Assembly (NCBI RefSeq): GCF_026153515.1
Contig: NZ_CP110644.1
Coordinates: 656,501 to 720,500, forward strand
Length of the DNA: 64,000 bases
From: Pseudomonas sp. KU26590
GTDB taxonomy: Bacteria; Pseudomonadota; Gammaproteobacteria; Pseudomonadales; Pseudomonadaceae
Direction of reading: 5' to 3'
Shown one piece after another: positions 55,026-63,518 of this stretch. Within the stretch, counting starts at the first letter, position 1. Each line of letters opens with the position of its first letter. The position numbers and the translations under genes are program-made. The notes beneath the pieces are model-generated. The model saw only the letters and a list, made by a program, of their open reading frames with translations, had not been told where the DNA came from and searched no databases.

Positions 55026-55922
55026 ATGGCGTCACCCATTCGAGATCTGGTCGGCTATGGCCGGCAGCGCCCCCAAGGCACCTGGCCCAATGGCGCGCGC
55101 CTGGCCGTCAACTTTGTCATCAATTACGAAGAAGGCTCGGAGCGGTCCCTGGCCATGGGCGACCCTGACCAGGAGAGCATGACCGAGTGGGGCAGCTATC
55201 AGTTTCCCGACGGTGTGCGCAATCTGGCGATGGAGTCGATGTACGAATACGGCGCTCGCGTCGGCATCTGGCGGATTCTCGACATCCTGCAACAGGCCAA
55301 CGTCTCGGCGACGTTTCATGCCTGCGCAGTGGCCTTCGAGCAGAACCCGGAGGTCGCCAAAGCGGCGGTCGAGCTGGGCCATGAAATCTGCAGCCACGGT
55401 TATCGCTGGGAAGAGGTGTTCCGCCTGACCGAAGCCGAGGAGCGCGAGCACATTCGCCTGGCGATCGAGTCATTCGAGCGCACCTGCGGCAAGCGTCCGG
55501 TGGGTTGGTATTGCCGCTACGGCGCCAGCGTTCATACGCGGCGGCTGGTGGCGGAAGAGGGCGGGTTTCTCTATGACTCCGACGCCTACAACGACGACGT
55601 GCCGTATTTCGTCGACGTCGAGGGCAAGCAGCATCTGGTGGTGCCGTACACCAGCGACGTCAACGACTTCCGTTACTGGAACTCGCCGGGCCTGTCCCAA
55701 GCGTCCGATTTCCTCGAGTACATGAAGGAAAGCTTCGACGTGCTGTACGAAGAGTCCGCCGACGGCTTGCGAATGATGTCCATCGGGCTGCACCCGCGTA
55801 TGGTCGGGCGCCCTGGCCGTGTCCGCGCGATCAAGCACTTCATCGAGTACGCCCAGGCCCGCGAAGGTGTCTGGTTCACCACCCGCGAAGAGATCGCCAA
55901 GGCCTGGCTGACCCGCGCCTGA
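55026..55922 (+). CDS. Polysaccharide deacetylase-fold hydrolase, PuuE-like
   Basis: A 298-residue NodB-fold protein close in pattern to PuuE allantoinase of P. fluorescens: LVGYGRQRPQGTWPNGARLA at the N-terminus, INYEEGSE where the NodB motif normally has Asp-Asp, ATFHACAVAFEQNPE and HEICSHGYRWEEV. PuuE hydrolyses the ring of allantoin without the typical metal; this relative may open a cyclic amide or ureide. The neighbouring dihydropyrimidinase-like enzyme suggests two ring-opening or amide-hydrolysis steps. ATG at 55026. Confidence 0.78.
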   Translation: MASPIRDLVGYGRQRPQGTWPNGARLAVNFVINYEEGSERSLAMGDPDQESMTEWGSYQFPDGVRNLAMESMYEYGARVGIWRILDILQQANVSATFHACAVAFEQNPEVAKAAVELGHEICSHGYRWEEVFRLTEAEEREHIRLAIESFERTCGKRPVGWYCRYGASVHTRRLVAEEGGFLYDSDAYNDDVPYFVDVEGKQHLVVPYTSDVNDFRYWNSPGLSQASDFLEYMKESFDVLYEESADGLRMMSIGLHPRMVGRPGRVRAIKHFIEYAQAREGVWFTTREEIAKAWLTRA

Positions 55923-55935
55923 CGGAGTGAACGAC

Positions 55936-57372
55936 ATGCAGGCTTTTGATCTGATCATCCGCAACGCCAATGTGGTGACGGCGGCGGACGGTTTCCTGTG
56001 CGACATCGGCGTGCGCGACGGCCAAATTGTCGCGCTGGGCCTTGGCCTGCAAGGTGCGGCGCAGGAGGTTGATGCACGAGGGCGAACCGTGACGCCCGGC
56101 GGGATCGACAGCCATGTGCATCTGGATCAGCCGACCGGCGACGGCTCGGTCATGGCCGATGACTTCGAGAGCGGCACCCGCTCGGCGGCGTGTGGCGGGA
56201 CGACAACCGTGATTCCTTTTGCCTGCCAGCAGAAGGGCCAGACCTTGCGCGCGGCGGTGGAGGATTACCATCGGCGCGCGGACGGTCGCGCGCTGATCGA
56301 TTACGCGTTTCACCTCATCGTCACCGACCCCACCGAAGACGTGCTGCGCCGCGAGCTGCCCGAGCTGATTGCCGAGGGCTACACCTCGTTCAAGATCTAC
56401 ATGACCTACGACGCCCTGAAGCTCAACGACCGCGAGATTCTGGAAACCCTGTCGGTGGCGCGGGCCGAAGGCGCGATGGTGATGCTCCATGCCGAAAACA
56501 GCGACTGCATCGCCTGGCTGACCGAGCGCTTGCTCGCCGCCGGCCATAGCGCGCCGCGTTATCACGCGACGTCCCGGCCGATGCTGGTTGAGCGCGAAGC
56601 CACTCACCGAGCCATCGCGCTGGCCGAGCTGGTCGATGTGCCGATTCTCATCGTCCATGTGTCCGGACGCGAGGCCATCGAGCAGATTCGCTGGGCGCAG
56701 AGCCACGGCCTGAAGGTCTACGGCGAAACCTGCCCGCAGTATCTGTTTCTGACCGCGGACTCGCTGGGTTGCGATGACAGTTTTGAAGGCGCGAAATGCA
56801 TCTGCAGCCCGCCGCCGAGAGACGCCGGCAATCAGCAAGTGGTCTGGGACGGCCTGCAGAATGGCTCGTTCGAAGTGTTCTCATCGGATCACGCGCCGTT
56901 TCGCTATGGCGGTCCGGACGGCAAGCGTGCCCACGGCGAGACGGCGCCGTTTTCCGAAGTCGCCAATGGCATACCGGGCGTGGAGACGCGCATGGCGCTG
57001 CTCTGGTCGGAAGGCGTGCGCAAGGGGCGAATCACGCCGCAGGCGTTTGTCGCGCTGACGGCCACCAATGCGGCGCGGTTGTACGGTTTGTATCCGCGCA
57101 AAGGCAGCATCGCCATTGGGTCGGATGCGGATCTGGTGATCTGGGATGAGGACCTGGACATCGAGCTGACCAACGAAATGCTGCACCACAACGTCGATTA
57201 CACCCCGTATGAGGGGATGCGCTTGAGTGCCTGGCCGGCGATGACGTTTGCCAGAGGGGCGCTAGTATGGGACGGCAGTCCGTTGGGTGAACCTGGGCGC
57301 GGAGAGTTTCTGCCCTGCGCCCGGCCAGAACCCGCAAAGGCACGGCGACGGGCGTCGGAATTGCCGGAGTAA
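55936..57372 (+). CDS. Dihydropyrimidinase/hydantoinase-like amidohydrolase
   Basis: A 478-residue amidohydrolase. Metal ligands: GGIDSHVHLDQPTGDGS (HxH), the carboxylated Lys in TSFKIYMTYDAL, then His in VMLHAENSD and VHVSGREA, and Asp in SSDHAPFRYGG. This is the cyclic amidase group that contains dihydropyrimidinase and D-hydantoinase; substrate unknown. ATG at 55936 was preferred over the GTG at 55927 because CGGAG (55923-55927) is eight bases before it. Last gene of the cluster. Confidence 0.85.
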   Translation: MQAFDLIIRNANVVTAADGFLCDIGVRDGQIVALGLGLQGAAQEVDARGRTVTPGGIDSHVHLDQPTGDGSVMADDFESGTRSAACGGTTTVIPFACQQKGQTLRAAVEDYHRRADGRALIDYAFHLIVTDPTEDVLRRELPELIAEGYTSFKIYMTYDALKLNDREILETLSVARAEGAMVMLHAENSDCIAWLTERLLAAGHSAPRYHATSRPMLVEREATHRAIALAELVDVPILIVHVSGREAIEQIRWAQSHGLKVYGETCPQYLFLTADSLGCDDSFEGAKCICSPPPRDAGNQQVVWDGLQNGSFEVFSSDHAPFRYGGPDGKRAHGETAPFSEVANGIPGVETRMALLWSEGVRKGRITPQAFVALTATNAARLYGLYPRKGSIAIGSDADLVIWDEDLDIELTNEMLHHNVDYTPYEGMRLSAWPAMTFARGALVWDGSPLGEPGRGEFLPCARPEPAKARRRASELPE

Positions 57373-57424
57373 ATTCTCACCGCGCATTGGGATCAATCAT
57401 CCGTAACGCGACCCACTCATGATT

Positions 57425-57590
57425 GTAGGAGCGCGCTTGCCCGCGAACGCGTCGGTGCGGGCGACGGAAATGTGGTGGTTACACCGGCCTCTTCGCTGTA
57501 GGACCGGCTTCAGCCGGGAAGAGGCCGGTGTGTGCGCCATCAATCTCGCAGCGTAACGCCTGACGCCTTCCCGGCTGAAGCCGGTCCTAC
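57425..57590. repeat. REPIN inserted in a REPIN
   Basis: A GCGCGC-family left arm is at 57425-57447; its right arm is cut off after TTCGC at 57496. There a second element starts: GTAGGACCGGCTTCAGCCGG at 57498 with its inverted partner ending CTAC at 57590. A 13-bp inverted repeat ACACCGGCCTCTT / AAGAGGCCGGTGT spans the junction. The last bases CTA (57587-57589) are the rsmE stop codon on the minus strand. Confidence 0.88.
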
Positions 57591-58306
57591 AAATCCCCCC
57601 ACAACTGTTGCGCGATGCTCAGCGCCACCACTGGCGCGGTTTCGGTGCGCAGCACGCGGGGGCCGAGGCGGGCGGCGTGGAAACCGGCGTCCTGCGCCTG
57701 AGCCACTTCCGCATCATTCAGCCCGCCTTCCGGACCAATCAAAAACGCCAGGCTGCCGGGTTTTTCATGACTGGTCAGCGGCGCCGCCACCGGGTGCAGC
57801 ACCAGCTTCAGGTCCGCTTCCGTTTGCTTGAGCCAGTCGACCAATGTCACCGGCGCATGGATCACCGGCACCACCGAGCGACCGCACTGTTCACAGGCGC
57901 TGACCGCGATCTGCTGCCAGTGCGCCTGACGCTTCTCCGCACGCTCATCTTTCAGCCGCACTTCGCAGCGCTCGCTGATGATCGGGGTAATCTGCGTCAC
58001 GCCCAGCTCGGTGGCTTTCTGAATCGCCCAGTCCATGCGTTCGCCCCGGGAGAGGCCCTGGCCGAGATGGATCTGCAGCGGCGATTCCGGCTGACCGGTG
58101 AAGCGTTCGGTCACCTGCACCCGCACCTGCTTTTTGCCGACCTCCGCCAGCGTGGCGCGGAACTCATGGCCCGAACCATCGAACAGCTGCACCGCGTCGC
58201 CTTCGGACATGCGCAACACGCGGCTGATGTAATGGGCTTGGGCCTCTGGCAGTTCGTGCTCACCGATGCTAAGGGCGGCATCGACGAAAAAACGGGACAG
58301 TCTCAT
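57587..58306 (-). CDS. rsmE: 16S rRNA (uracil-1498-N3)-methyltransferase RsmE
   Basis: A 239-residue SPOUT methyltransferase that makes m3U1498 in the 30S subunit. PUA-like N-terminal domain with HYISRVLRMSEGDAVQLFDG; the SPOUT knot contains ELGVTQITPIISERCEV, FLIGPEGGLNDAEVAQAQDAG and LGPRVLRTETAPVVAL. Stop is TAG, formed by the end of the REPIN at 57498-57590. Same strand as bioA, 150 bp downstream, with a REPIN between. Confidence 0.95.
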   Translation of the reverse strand: MRLSRFFVDAALSIGEHELPEAQAHYISRVLRMSEGDAVQLFDGSGHEFRATLAEVGKKQVRVQVTERFTGQPESPLQIHLGQGLSRGERMDWAIQKATELGVTQITPIISERCEVRLKDERAEKRQAHWQQIAVSACEQCGRSVVPVIHAPVTLVDWLKQTEADLKLVLHPVAAPLTSHEKPGSLAFLIGPEGGLNDAEVAQAQDAGFHAARLGPRVLRTETAPVVALSIAQQLWGDL

Positions 58307-58348
58307 GGTTGCTTCTCTAAATATTGTGTTGAATCCGCGCGGTCTCGT

Positions 58349-58435
58349 GTAGGAGCGCGCTTGCCCGCGATGGCGTTTTGTCAGACAGCATCAGGTTGTC
58401 TGACGGTACGCATTCGCGGGCAAGCGCGCTCCTAC
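58349..58435. repeat. REPIN (GCGCGCTTGCCCGC family)
   Basis: Left arm GTAGGAGCGCGCTTGCCCGC at 58349, right arm its reverse complement ending at 58435. The loop has its own inverted repeat (GTCAGACA / TGTCTGAC). Between bioA and rsmE. Confidence 0.92.
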
Positions 58436-58455
58436 AGTTTAGAAAGTCGTCGCTT

Positions 58456-59862
58456 CTACCCCGGATCACGGAAATCCGGATGGAAGTTCTCTCTCACCGC
58501 CACGCTCACGCTGCTGCGCGTCGCGATATCGATCCCCTCGGTCGCCACTTCTGCCAGAAAGTCGATCTGCTCCGGCGTGATCACATACGGCGGCAGGAAG
58601 TACACCACGCTGCCCAGCGGACGCAGCAAAGCGCCTCGGGTCAGCGCGTGCTCGAACACCTTCAGCCCGCGCCGTTCCTGCCACGGATACGGCGTTTTGC
58701 TGGCCTTGTCCTGCACCATCTCGATGGCGATCGCCATCCCGGTCTGCCGCACTTCAGCGACGTTCGGGTGATCGACCAGATGGGCCGTCGCGGTCTTCAT
58801 GCGCTGAGCCAGCGCCTTGTTGTTTTCGATGACGTTGTCCTGCTCGAAAATATCCAGCGTGGCCAACGCCGCCGCGCACGCCAGTGGGTTGCCGGTGTAA
58901 CTGTGGGAGTGCAGAAACGCGCGCAGGGTCGGGTAATCGTCGTAAAAGGCGTCGTACACATCATCGGTGGTGATGCACGCCGCCAACGGCAAATAACCGC
59001 CGGTCAGCGCCTTCGACAGGCACAGGAAATCTGGACGGATGCCAGCTTGCTCGCAGGCGAACATGGTCCCGGTGCGGCCGAAGCCCACGGCGATCTCGTC
59101 ATGAATCAGGTGCACGCCATACCGGTCGCAGGCCTCGCGCAGCAGCTTGAGGTAAATAGGGTCGTACATGCGCATGCCGCCCGCGCCTTGAATCAGCGGC
59201 TCGATGATCACCGCCGCGACGCTGTCGTGATGCTCGGCCAGGGTTTGCTCCATCACCGCGAACATCGTGCGGGTGTGGTCTTCCCAGCTCACGCCTTCGG
59301 GGCGGTGGTAGCAGTCCGGGCTCGGCACCTTGATGGTTTCCATCAGCAGCGCTTTGTAGGTTTCGGTGAACAGCGGCACGTCACCGACCGCCATCGCCGC
59401 CATGGTCTCGCCGTGGTAGCTGTTGGTCAGGGTGACGAAGCGTTTCTTGTCCGGCTTGCCGCGATTGAGCCAGTAATGAAAGCTCATCTTCAGCGCGACT
59501 TCGATGCAGGACGAACCGTTATCGGCGTAGAAGCAGCGCGTCAGGCCTTCAGGCGTCATCGCCACCAGACGCTCGGACAGTTCGATGACCGGCTGATGGC
59601 TGAAGCCCGCCAGAATCACGTGCTCAAGCTGATCGACCTGATCCTTGATGCGCTGATTGATGCGCGGGTTGGCGTGGCCGAATACGTTGACCCACCACGA
59701 GCTGACCGCGTCGAGGTAGCGCTTGCCTTCGAAGTCTTCCAGCCAGACGCCTTCGCCGCGCTTGATCGGAATCAGCGGCAGTTTTTCGTGGTCTTTCATC
59801 TGGGTGCAGGGGTGCCAAAGGACCTTCAGGTCGCGCTGCATCCACTGGTCGTTAAGGCCCAT
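58456..59862 (-). CDS. bioA: Adenosylmethionine-8-amino-7-oxononanoate aminotransferase BioA
   Basis: A 468-residue class III PLP aminotransferase that converts KAPA to DAPA in biotin synthesis with SAM as amino donor. Visible: VLWHPCTQMKDHE and DAVSSWWVNVFGHANP at the N-terminus (typical of BioA), IHDEIAVGFGRTGTMFACE, and the Schiff-base Lys in LCLSKALTGGYLPLA. ATG at 59862 (MGLNDQWMQRDLKVLW) fits the family. Separate from the other bio genes. Confidence 0.96.
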   Translation of the reverse strand: MGLNDQWMQRDLKVLWHPCTQMKDHEKLPLIPIKRGEGVWLEDFEGKRYLDAVSSWWVNVFGHANPRINQRIKDQVDQLEHVILAGFSHQPVIELSERLVAMTPEGLTRCFYADNGSSCIEVALKMSFHYWLNRGKPDKKRFVTLTNSYHGETMAAMAVGDVPLFTETYKALLMETIKVPSPDCYHRPEGVSWEDHTRTMFAVMEQTLAEHHDSVAAVIIEPLIQGAGGMRMYDPIYLKLLREACDRYGVHLIHDEIAVGFGRTGTMFACEQAGIRPDFLCLSKALTGGYLPLAACITTDDVYDAFYDDYPTLRAFLHSHSYTGNPLACAAALATLDIFEQDNVIENNKALAQRMKTATAHLVDHPNVAEVRQTGMAIAIEMVQDKASKTPYPWQERRGLKVFEHALTRGALLRPLGSVVYFLPPYVITPEQIDFLAEVATEGIDIATRSSVSVAVRENFHPDFRDPG

Positions 59863-60096
59863 TACTCTTCTCCACATAGCGGCTCGCATGACGCGAGGGC
59901 AAACAATCGCGCAAGCCTATGCAATGCATGCCAGCGGGACAACCTTTAGCGCGTAGTTTCAGTCGCCGCGCGCGCGAAAACCAGGCTCGCCGACATTGCT
60001 GGCGGGCGTTTGGCGGCTCGCGTATCCTTCGCGCTCTTCGAAAAATCGGACAATAAAATCCGACAATTCACCCCGTTTTTCTCCGGAGTTCGCTGA

Positions 60097-61905
60097 ATGC
60101 TTTCTGGTTGGCTGCGCGCCTGTGCGCTGGTGATGGTTGGGCTGGTCAGCGCTTCAGCGCTTGCCGTGGATAAACCGCATACGGTGATCGTCGTCGGCGG
60201 CGGTCTGGCGGGACTCACGACGGCTTACGAGCTGCAGAGCAAAGGCTGGCAAGTCACCTTGCTGGAAGCCAAACCCACCGTCGGTGGCCGCTCCGGGCTG
60301 GCCGGCAGCGAGTGGATCGGCAACGCCAAGGCCCAGCCGGTCCTGAATCAATACCTCGATCGCTTCAAGATCAAAGCGGTGCCCGCGCCGGAGTTCGTGC
60401 GGACCCCGAGCTACCTGATCGAAGGCGAGTACTTCACCGGCGCCGACCTGGCGACCAAACAGCCGGCAACCGCTGAAGCCATCAAGCGCTACGAAGCGGC
60501 GGTGGATGACCTGGCCCGCTCGATCACTGACCCGGACAACCCGGCTGCCAACAGCACGCTGTTTGCGCTGGACCAGATCACCGTCGCCAACTGGCTGGAC
60601 CGTCTGAGCCTGCCACCGACCGCGCGCCAGCTGATCAATCAGCAGATTCGTACGCGCTATGACGAGCCTTCGCGTTTGTCGCTGCTGTACCTCGCACAGC
60701 AGACACGGGTCAATCGCAACGTCGATGACCGCGACCGTCGTGCCGCTCGCCTGCCGGGTGGCAGCGCGGTGCTGGCCGAGGAGTTCGTCAAACAGTTGAA
60801 AGTCATCAAGACCAATTCGCCGGTGTCGGCCATCAACCAGGACAAGGACGGCGTGACCGTCAAGGTCGGTTCGCTGGGCTACCAAGCTGAATATGTCGTG
60901 TTGGCCGTGCCCCTGCGCGCGCTCAGCAAGATCCAGATGACGCCGGCGCTGGACGCCCAGCGTCTGGGCGCGATCAAGAGCACCAACTACGGCTGGCACG
61001 ACCAGATCATGCTCAAGTTCAAGACCCCGGTCTGGGACAGCAAGGCGCGCATGTCCGGCGAGATTTACAGCAACACTGGCCTCGGCATGTTGTGGGTCGA
61101 GCCTGCGTTGAAGGGCGGCGCCAACGTCGTCATCAACTTGTCCGGCGACAACGCTCGCATCATGCAGGCGTTCGGCGACAAGCAGTTGGTGGATCAGGTG
61201 CTGATCCGCATGCAGGCGTTCTATCCACAGGCGCGCGGTGCGTTCACCGGCTATGAACTGCGTCGTTCCAGCATCGACCCGTCCAGCGGTGGCGCGTACC
61301 TGGCGTTCGGCCCGGGCCAGATCAGCAAGTACTGGCGCCTGTGGGAACGACCGCTGCAGCGCGTAGCCTTTGCCGGCGAACATACCGACACTTTGTACCC
61401 GGGCACCTTGGAAGGCGCATTGCGTTCGGGGCAGCGCGCGGCCATTCAGGTGCAGGGACTGTCTGAAGGCAAGTCGTACGAACCGGTCAAAGCGCCGCCA
61501 CCGAAGGCCCCTGAACCGGCCAAAGAAAGCAGCGGCGGCATTGGCGGCTTCTTCTCGAACATGTTCGGCGGTTCCAAGCCTGAGCCGAAACCGGCCGAGA
61601 AAGCGCCAGTGCCTGCTCCGGCCCCTGCTCCAGCGCCTGCTCCAGTAACCCCGCCAGCACCGGCGGTTGAACCCGCCAAGCCTGAGGTCGTGGAACCTGC
61701 GAAAAAGGCACCGGCCAAGAAAGAACCTGCCAAAAAAGAGCCGGCGAAGAAGGAGCCCGTCAAAAAGGCCCCGGCCAAACCAGCCGCCACCCACAAAGCC
61801 CCTGCAAAAACCGACGCTGCGAAAAAAGCGCCGACCAAGGCCATGGAAGACAAGGCCGCTCCGGCAGCCACTCCGGTAGCACCCGCGACCGACAGTAAAA
61901 ACTGA
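60097..61905 (+). CDS. Exported FAD-dependent amine oxidase with Lys/Pro/Ala-rich C-terminal tail
   Basis: A 602-residue flavoprotein. Signal-like N-terminus (MLSGWLRACALVMVGLVSASALA), FAD-binding VIVVGGGLAGLTTAYELQ (30-47) and LLEAKPTVGGRSGLAG, and the C-terminal FAD contact AFAGEHTDTLYPGTLEGALRSGQRA near 425-450. From about residue 465 to the end the protein is low-complexity: APAPAPAPAP followed by repeated PAKKEPAKKEP, a strongly basic tail of ~135 residues. The catalytic body alone equals a normal amine oxidase in length. Substrate unknown. Monocistronic, followed by a terminator. Confidence 0.85.
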   Translation: MLSGWLRACALVMVGLVSASALAVDKPHTVIVVGGGLAGLTTAYELQSKGWQVTLLEAKPTVGGRSGLAGSEWIGNAKAQPVLNQYLDRFKIKAVPAPEFVRTPSYLIEGEYFTGADLATKQPATAEAIKRYEAAVDDLARSITDPDNPAANSTLFALDQITVANWLDRLSLPPTARQLINQQIRTRYDEPSRLSLLYLAQQTRVNRNVDDRDRRAARLPGGSAVLAEEFVKQLKVIKTNSPVSAINQDKDGVTVKVGSLGYQAEYVVLAVPLRALSKIQMTPALDAQRLGAIKSTNYGWHDQIMLKFKTPVWDSKARMSGEIYSNTGLGMLWVEPALKGGANVVINLSGDNARIMQAFGDKQLVDQVLIRMQAFYPQARGAFTGYELRRSSIDPSSGGAYLAFGPGQISKYWRLWERPLQRVAFAGEHTDTLYPGTLEGALRSGQRAAIQVQGLSEGKSYEPVKAPPPKAPEPAKESSGGIGGFFSNMFGGSKPEPKPAEKAPVPAPAPAPAPAPVTPPAPAVEPAKPEVVEPAKKAPAKKEPAKKEPAKKEPVKKAPAKPAATHKAPAKTDAAKKAPTKAMEDKAAPAATPVAPATDSKN

Positions 61906-61923
61906 TCGATAGCGGCTGAAAAC

Positions 61924-61955
61924 AAAGGCGCGGCTTGATACCGCGCCTTTTTTTC
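61924..61955 (+). terminator. Rho-independent terminator after the amine oxidase gene
   Basis: Stem AAAGGCGCGG / CCGCGCCTTT with a short loop, then a run of T. 18 bp after the stop codon. Confidence 0.9.
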
Positions 61956-61986
61956 GTTTGGAAGAGCCGTAACGCTGGCTTAATCT

Positions 61987-62076
61987 TTTTCGTACGAAAA
62001 TATGTCTGGAGATTTCAATCGGATTTCCTGATTCCTCAGAGCAACATTTTGCGCTTTCTTTCGATAGATAAAGCGC
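61987..62076. promoter_or_regulatory. Palindromes before the cytochrome b561-yceI genes
   Basis: TTTTCGTACGAAAA at 61987-62000 is a perfect 14-bp palindrome. GCGCTTT (62051-62057) and AAAGCGC (62070-62076) form a second inverted repeat with a 12-bp spacer. Both are within 125 bp of the cytochrome b561 start and are candidates for operators; no promoter could be assigned firmly. Confidence 0.45.
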
Positions 62077-62110
62077 TAGTCTCTCCCCCGGCACTCACAG
62101 GATATTCAGC

Positions 62111-62662
62111 ATGCAGCTACGCAACTCTTCTTCTCGCTATGGCTGGGTCAGCATCGTTTTGCATTGGGGGGTCGCGCTGACGGTGTTTGGCATGTTTGCG
62201 CTAGGGTTGTGGATGGTAGGGCTGGGCTATTACGACACGTGGCGCAAGGCTGGCCCGGACCTGCACAAGAGCATCGGCATCACGCTGTTCCTGTTCATGC
62301 TGATCCGGGTGATCTGGCGCTTTGTCAGCCCGCCGCCACCAGCGCCTGCCACGCACAGCCGGTTTGTGAAAACGGCTGCAAAGCTGGGGCACGCGTTTCT
62401 GTACCTGGACCTGTTTTTGGTGATGTTCGCCGGTTACCTGATTTCCACCGCAGACGGTGTCGGGATTCCGGTGTTTGGATTGTTCGAAGTGCCTGCACTG
62501 ATCAGCGGACTGCCAGACCAGGCAGACGTGGCGGGCACCGTGCACTTGTACCTGGCCTGGACCCTGGTGATATTCGCAGGACTCCACGGGCTGGCCGCTT
62601 TGAAGCATCACTTCGTTGATCGTGATGCCACGCTTGTGCGTATGCTTGGCCGCAAGGCCTGA
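62111..62662 (+). CDS. Cytochrome b561 family protein
   Basis: A 183-residue four-helix diheme b561 of the bacterial CybB type. Heme-ligand histidines are expected in YGWVSIVLHWGVALTVF, DLHKSIGITLFLFMLIRVIW, and the C-terminal VAGTVHLYLAWTLVIFAGLHG. It shuttles electrons across the inner membrane, in E. coli from superoxide or quinol. Followed after 31 bp by the yceI-type gene; this pairing is common and suggests a shared quinone or isoprenoid chemistry. Confidence 0.93.
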   Translation: MQLRNSSSRYGWVSIVLHWGVALTVFGMFALGLWMVGLGYYDTWRKAGPDLHKSIGITLFLFMLIRVIWRFVSPPPPAPATHSRFVKTAAKLGHAFLYLDLFLVMFAGYLISTADGVGIPVFGLFEVPALISGLPDQADVAGTVHLYLAWTLVIFAGLHGLAALKHHFVDRDATLVRMLGRKA

Positions 62663-62693
62663 TACTCAATTCAACTAGAAAGGAAGATGACGT

Positions 62694-63290
62694 ATGTTGA
62701 AAAAGACACTTGCTGCACTGGCTCTCGGTACCGCTTTGCTGACAGCCGGTCAGGCGATGGCTGCTGATTACACAATCGACAAGGAAGGCCAGCACGCCTT
62801 CATCAACTTCAAGATCAGCCACCTGGGCTACAGCTTCATCTACGGCACGTTCAAGGACTGGACCGGCACGTTCAGCTTCGACGCCGCCAAGCCTGAAGAC
62901 AGCAAGATCAGCATCGACCTCAAGACCGCCAGCGTCTTCACCAACCACGCTGAACGTGACAAGCACATCAGCAGCAAGGACTTCCTCGACGTCGCGACCT
63001 ATCCTGACGCCAAGTTCGTGTCCACCAAGGTCACCAACGTCGGCAAGAATGCTGACGGCAAGACCACTGCTGACGTGATCGGCGACCTGACCCTGCACGG
63101 CGTGACCAAGCCGGTCACCGTCAAGACGACTTTCCTGGGTGAAGGCAAGGATCCATGGGGCGGCTACCGTGCCGGCTTCGAGGGCACTACCTCGATCAAG
63201 CGTTCTGATTTCGGCAAGATGATGGACCTGGGTCCACAGTCTGACACCATGGACCTGATCATCTCGTTCGAAGGCGTCAAAGCCAAGTAA
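62694..63290 (+). CDS. YceI family periplasmic protein
   Basis: A 198-residue lipocalin-like protein with signal peptide ([23 protein letters not shown]). Mature start [40 protein letters not shown] and [15 protein letters not shown] are YceI hallmarks. The fold binds polyisoprenoids such as ubiquinone precursors. In PAO1 the equivalent is PA0423, reported as a secreted protease (PasP); I do not claim that activity. A GGAAGATGA ribosome site precedes the ATG. Terminator follows. Confidence 0.94.
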   Translation: MLKKTLAALALGTALLTAGQAMAADYTIDKEGQHAFINFKISHLGYSFIYGTFKDWTGTFSFDAAKPEDSKISIDLKTASVFTNHAERDKHISSKDFLDVATYPDAKFVSTKVTNVGKNADGKTTADVIGDLTLHGVTKPVTVKTTFLGEGKDPWGGYRAGFEGTTSIKRSDFGKMMDLGPQSDTMDLIISFEGVKAK

Positions 63291-63312
63291 GACGCGTTGT
63301 TGTGGTGATAAA

Positions 63313-63338
63313 GCGCCGACCTTTGGGTCGGCGTTTTT
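63313..63338 (+). terminator. Rho-independent terminator after the YceI gene
   Basis: Stem CGCCGAC / GTCGGCG with a short loop and TTTTT. 23 bp past the stop. Confidence 0.88.
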
Positions 63339-63344
63339 GTGTCA

Positions 63345-63437
63345 GTGGGACCGGCTTCAGCCGGGAAGAGGCCGGTGCATCCGCCATCACTTTTACAGTG
63401 AGACGATTGACGTCTTCCCGGCTAAAGCCAGTCCTAC
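63345..63437. repeat. REPIN (ACCGGCTTCAGCCGG family), partly decayed
   Basis: Left arm GGGACCGGCTTCAGCCGGGA near 63347; right arm CTTCCCGGCTAAAGCCAGTC ending near 63437, with two changes. Same family as the inner element at 57498-57590, including the AAGAGGCCGGTG segment after the left arm. Confidence 0.85.
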
Positions 63438-63463
63438 TGGTGCAGGCGATCCAGGCAGAAACT

Positions 63464-63492
63464 AAAACGCCCCGAACCAGTCGGGGCGTTTT
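63464..63492. terminator. Bidirectional terminator
   Basis: AAAACGCCCCGA / TCGGGGCGTTTT with a 5-nt loop, T run on both strands. Lies between the convergent yceI and helicase genes. Confidence 0.9.
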
Positions 63493-63518
63493 AGTTGCTG
63501 CAGAACAACCGGCGCTGC

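Noticed and set aside
55026-55922. Chitin or peptidoglycan deacetylase
   Set aside because: No signal peptide, altered NodB Asp pair (YEEG), and PuuE-like N-terminal block; context is catabolic.
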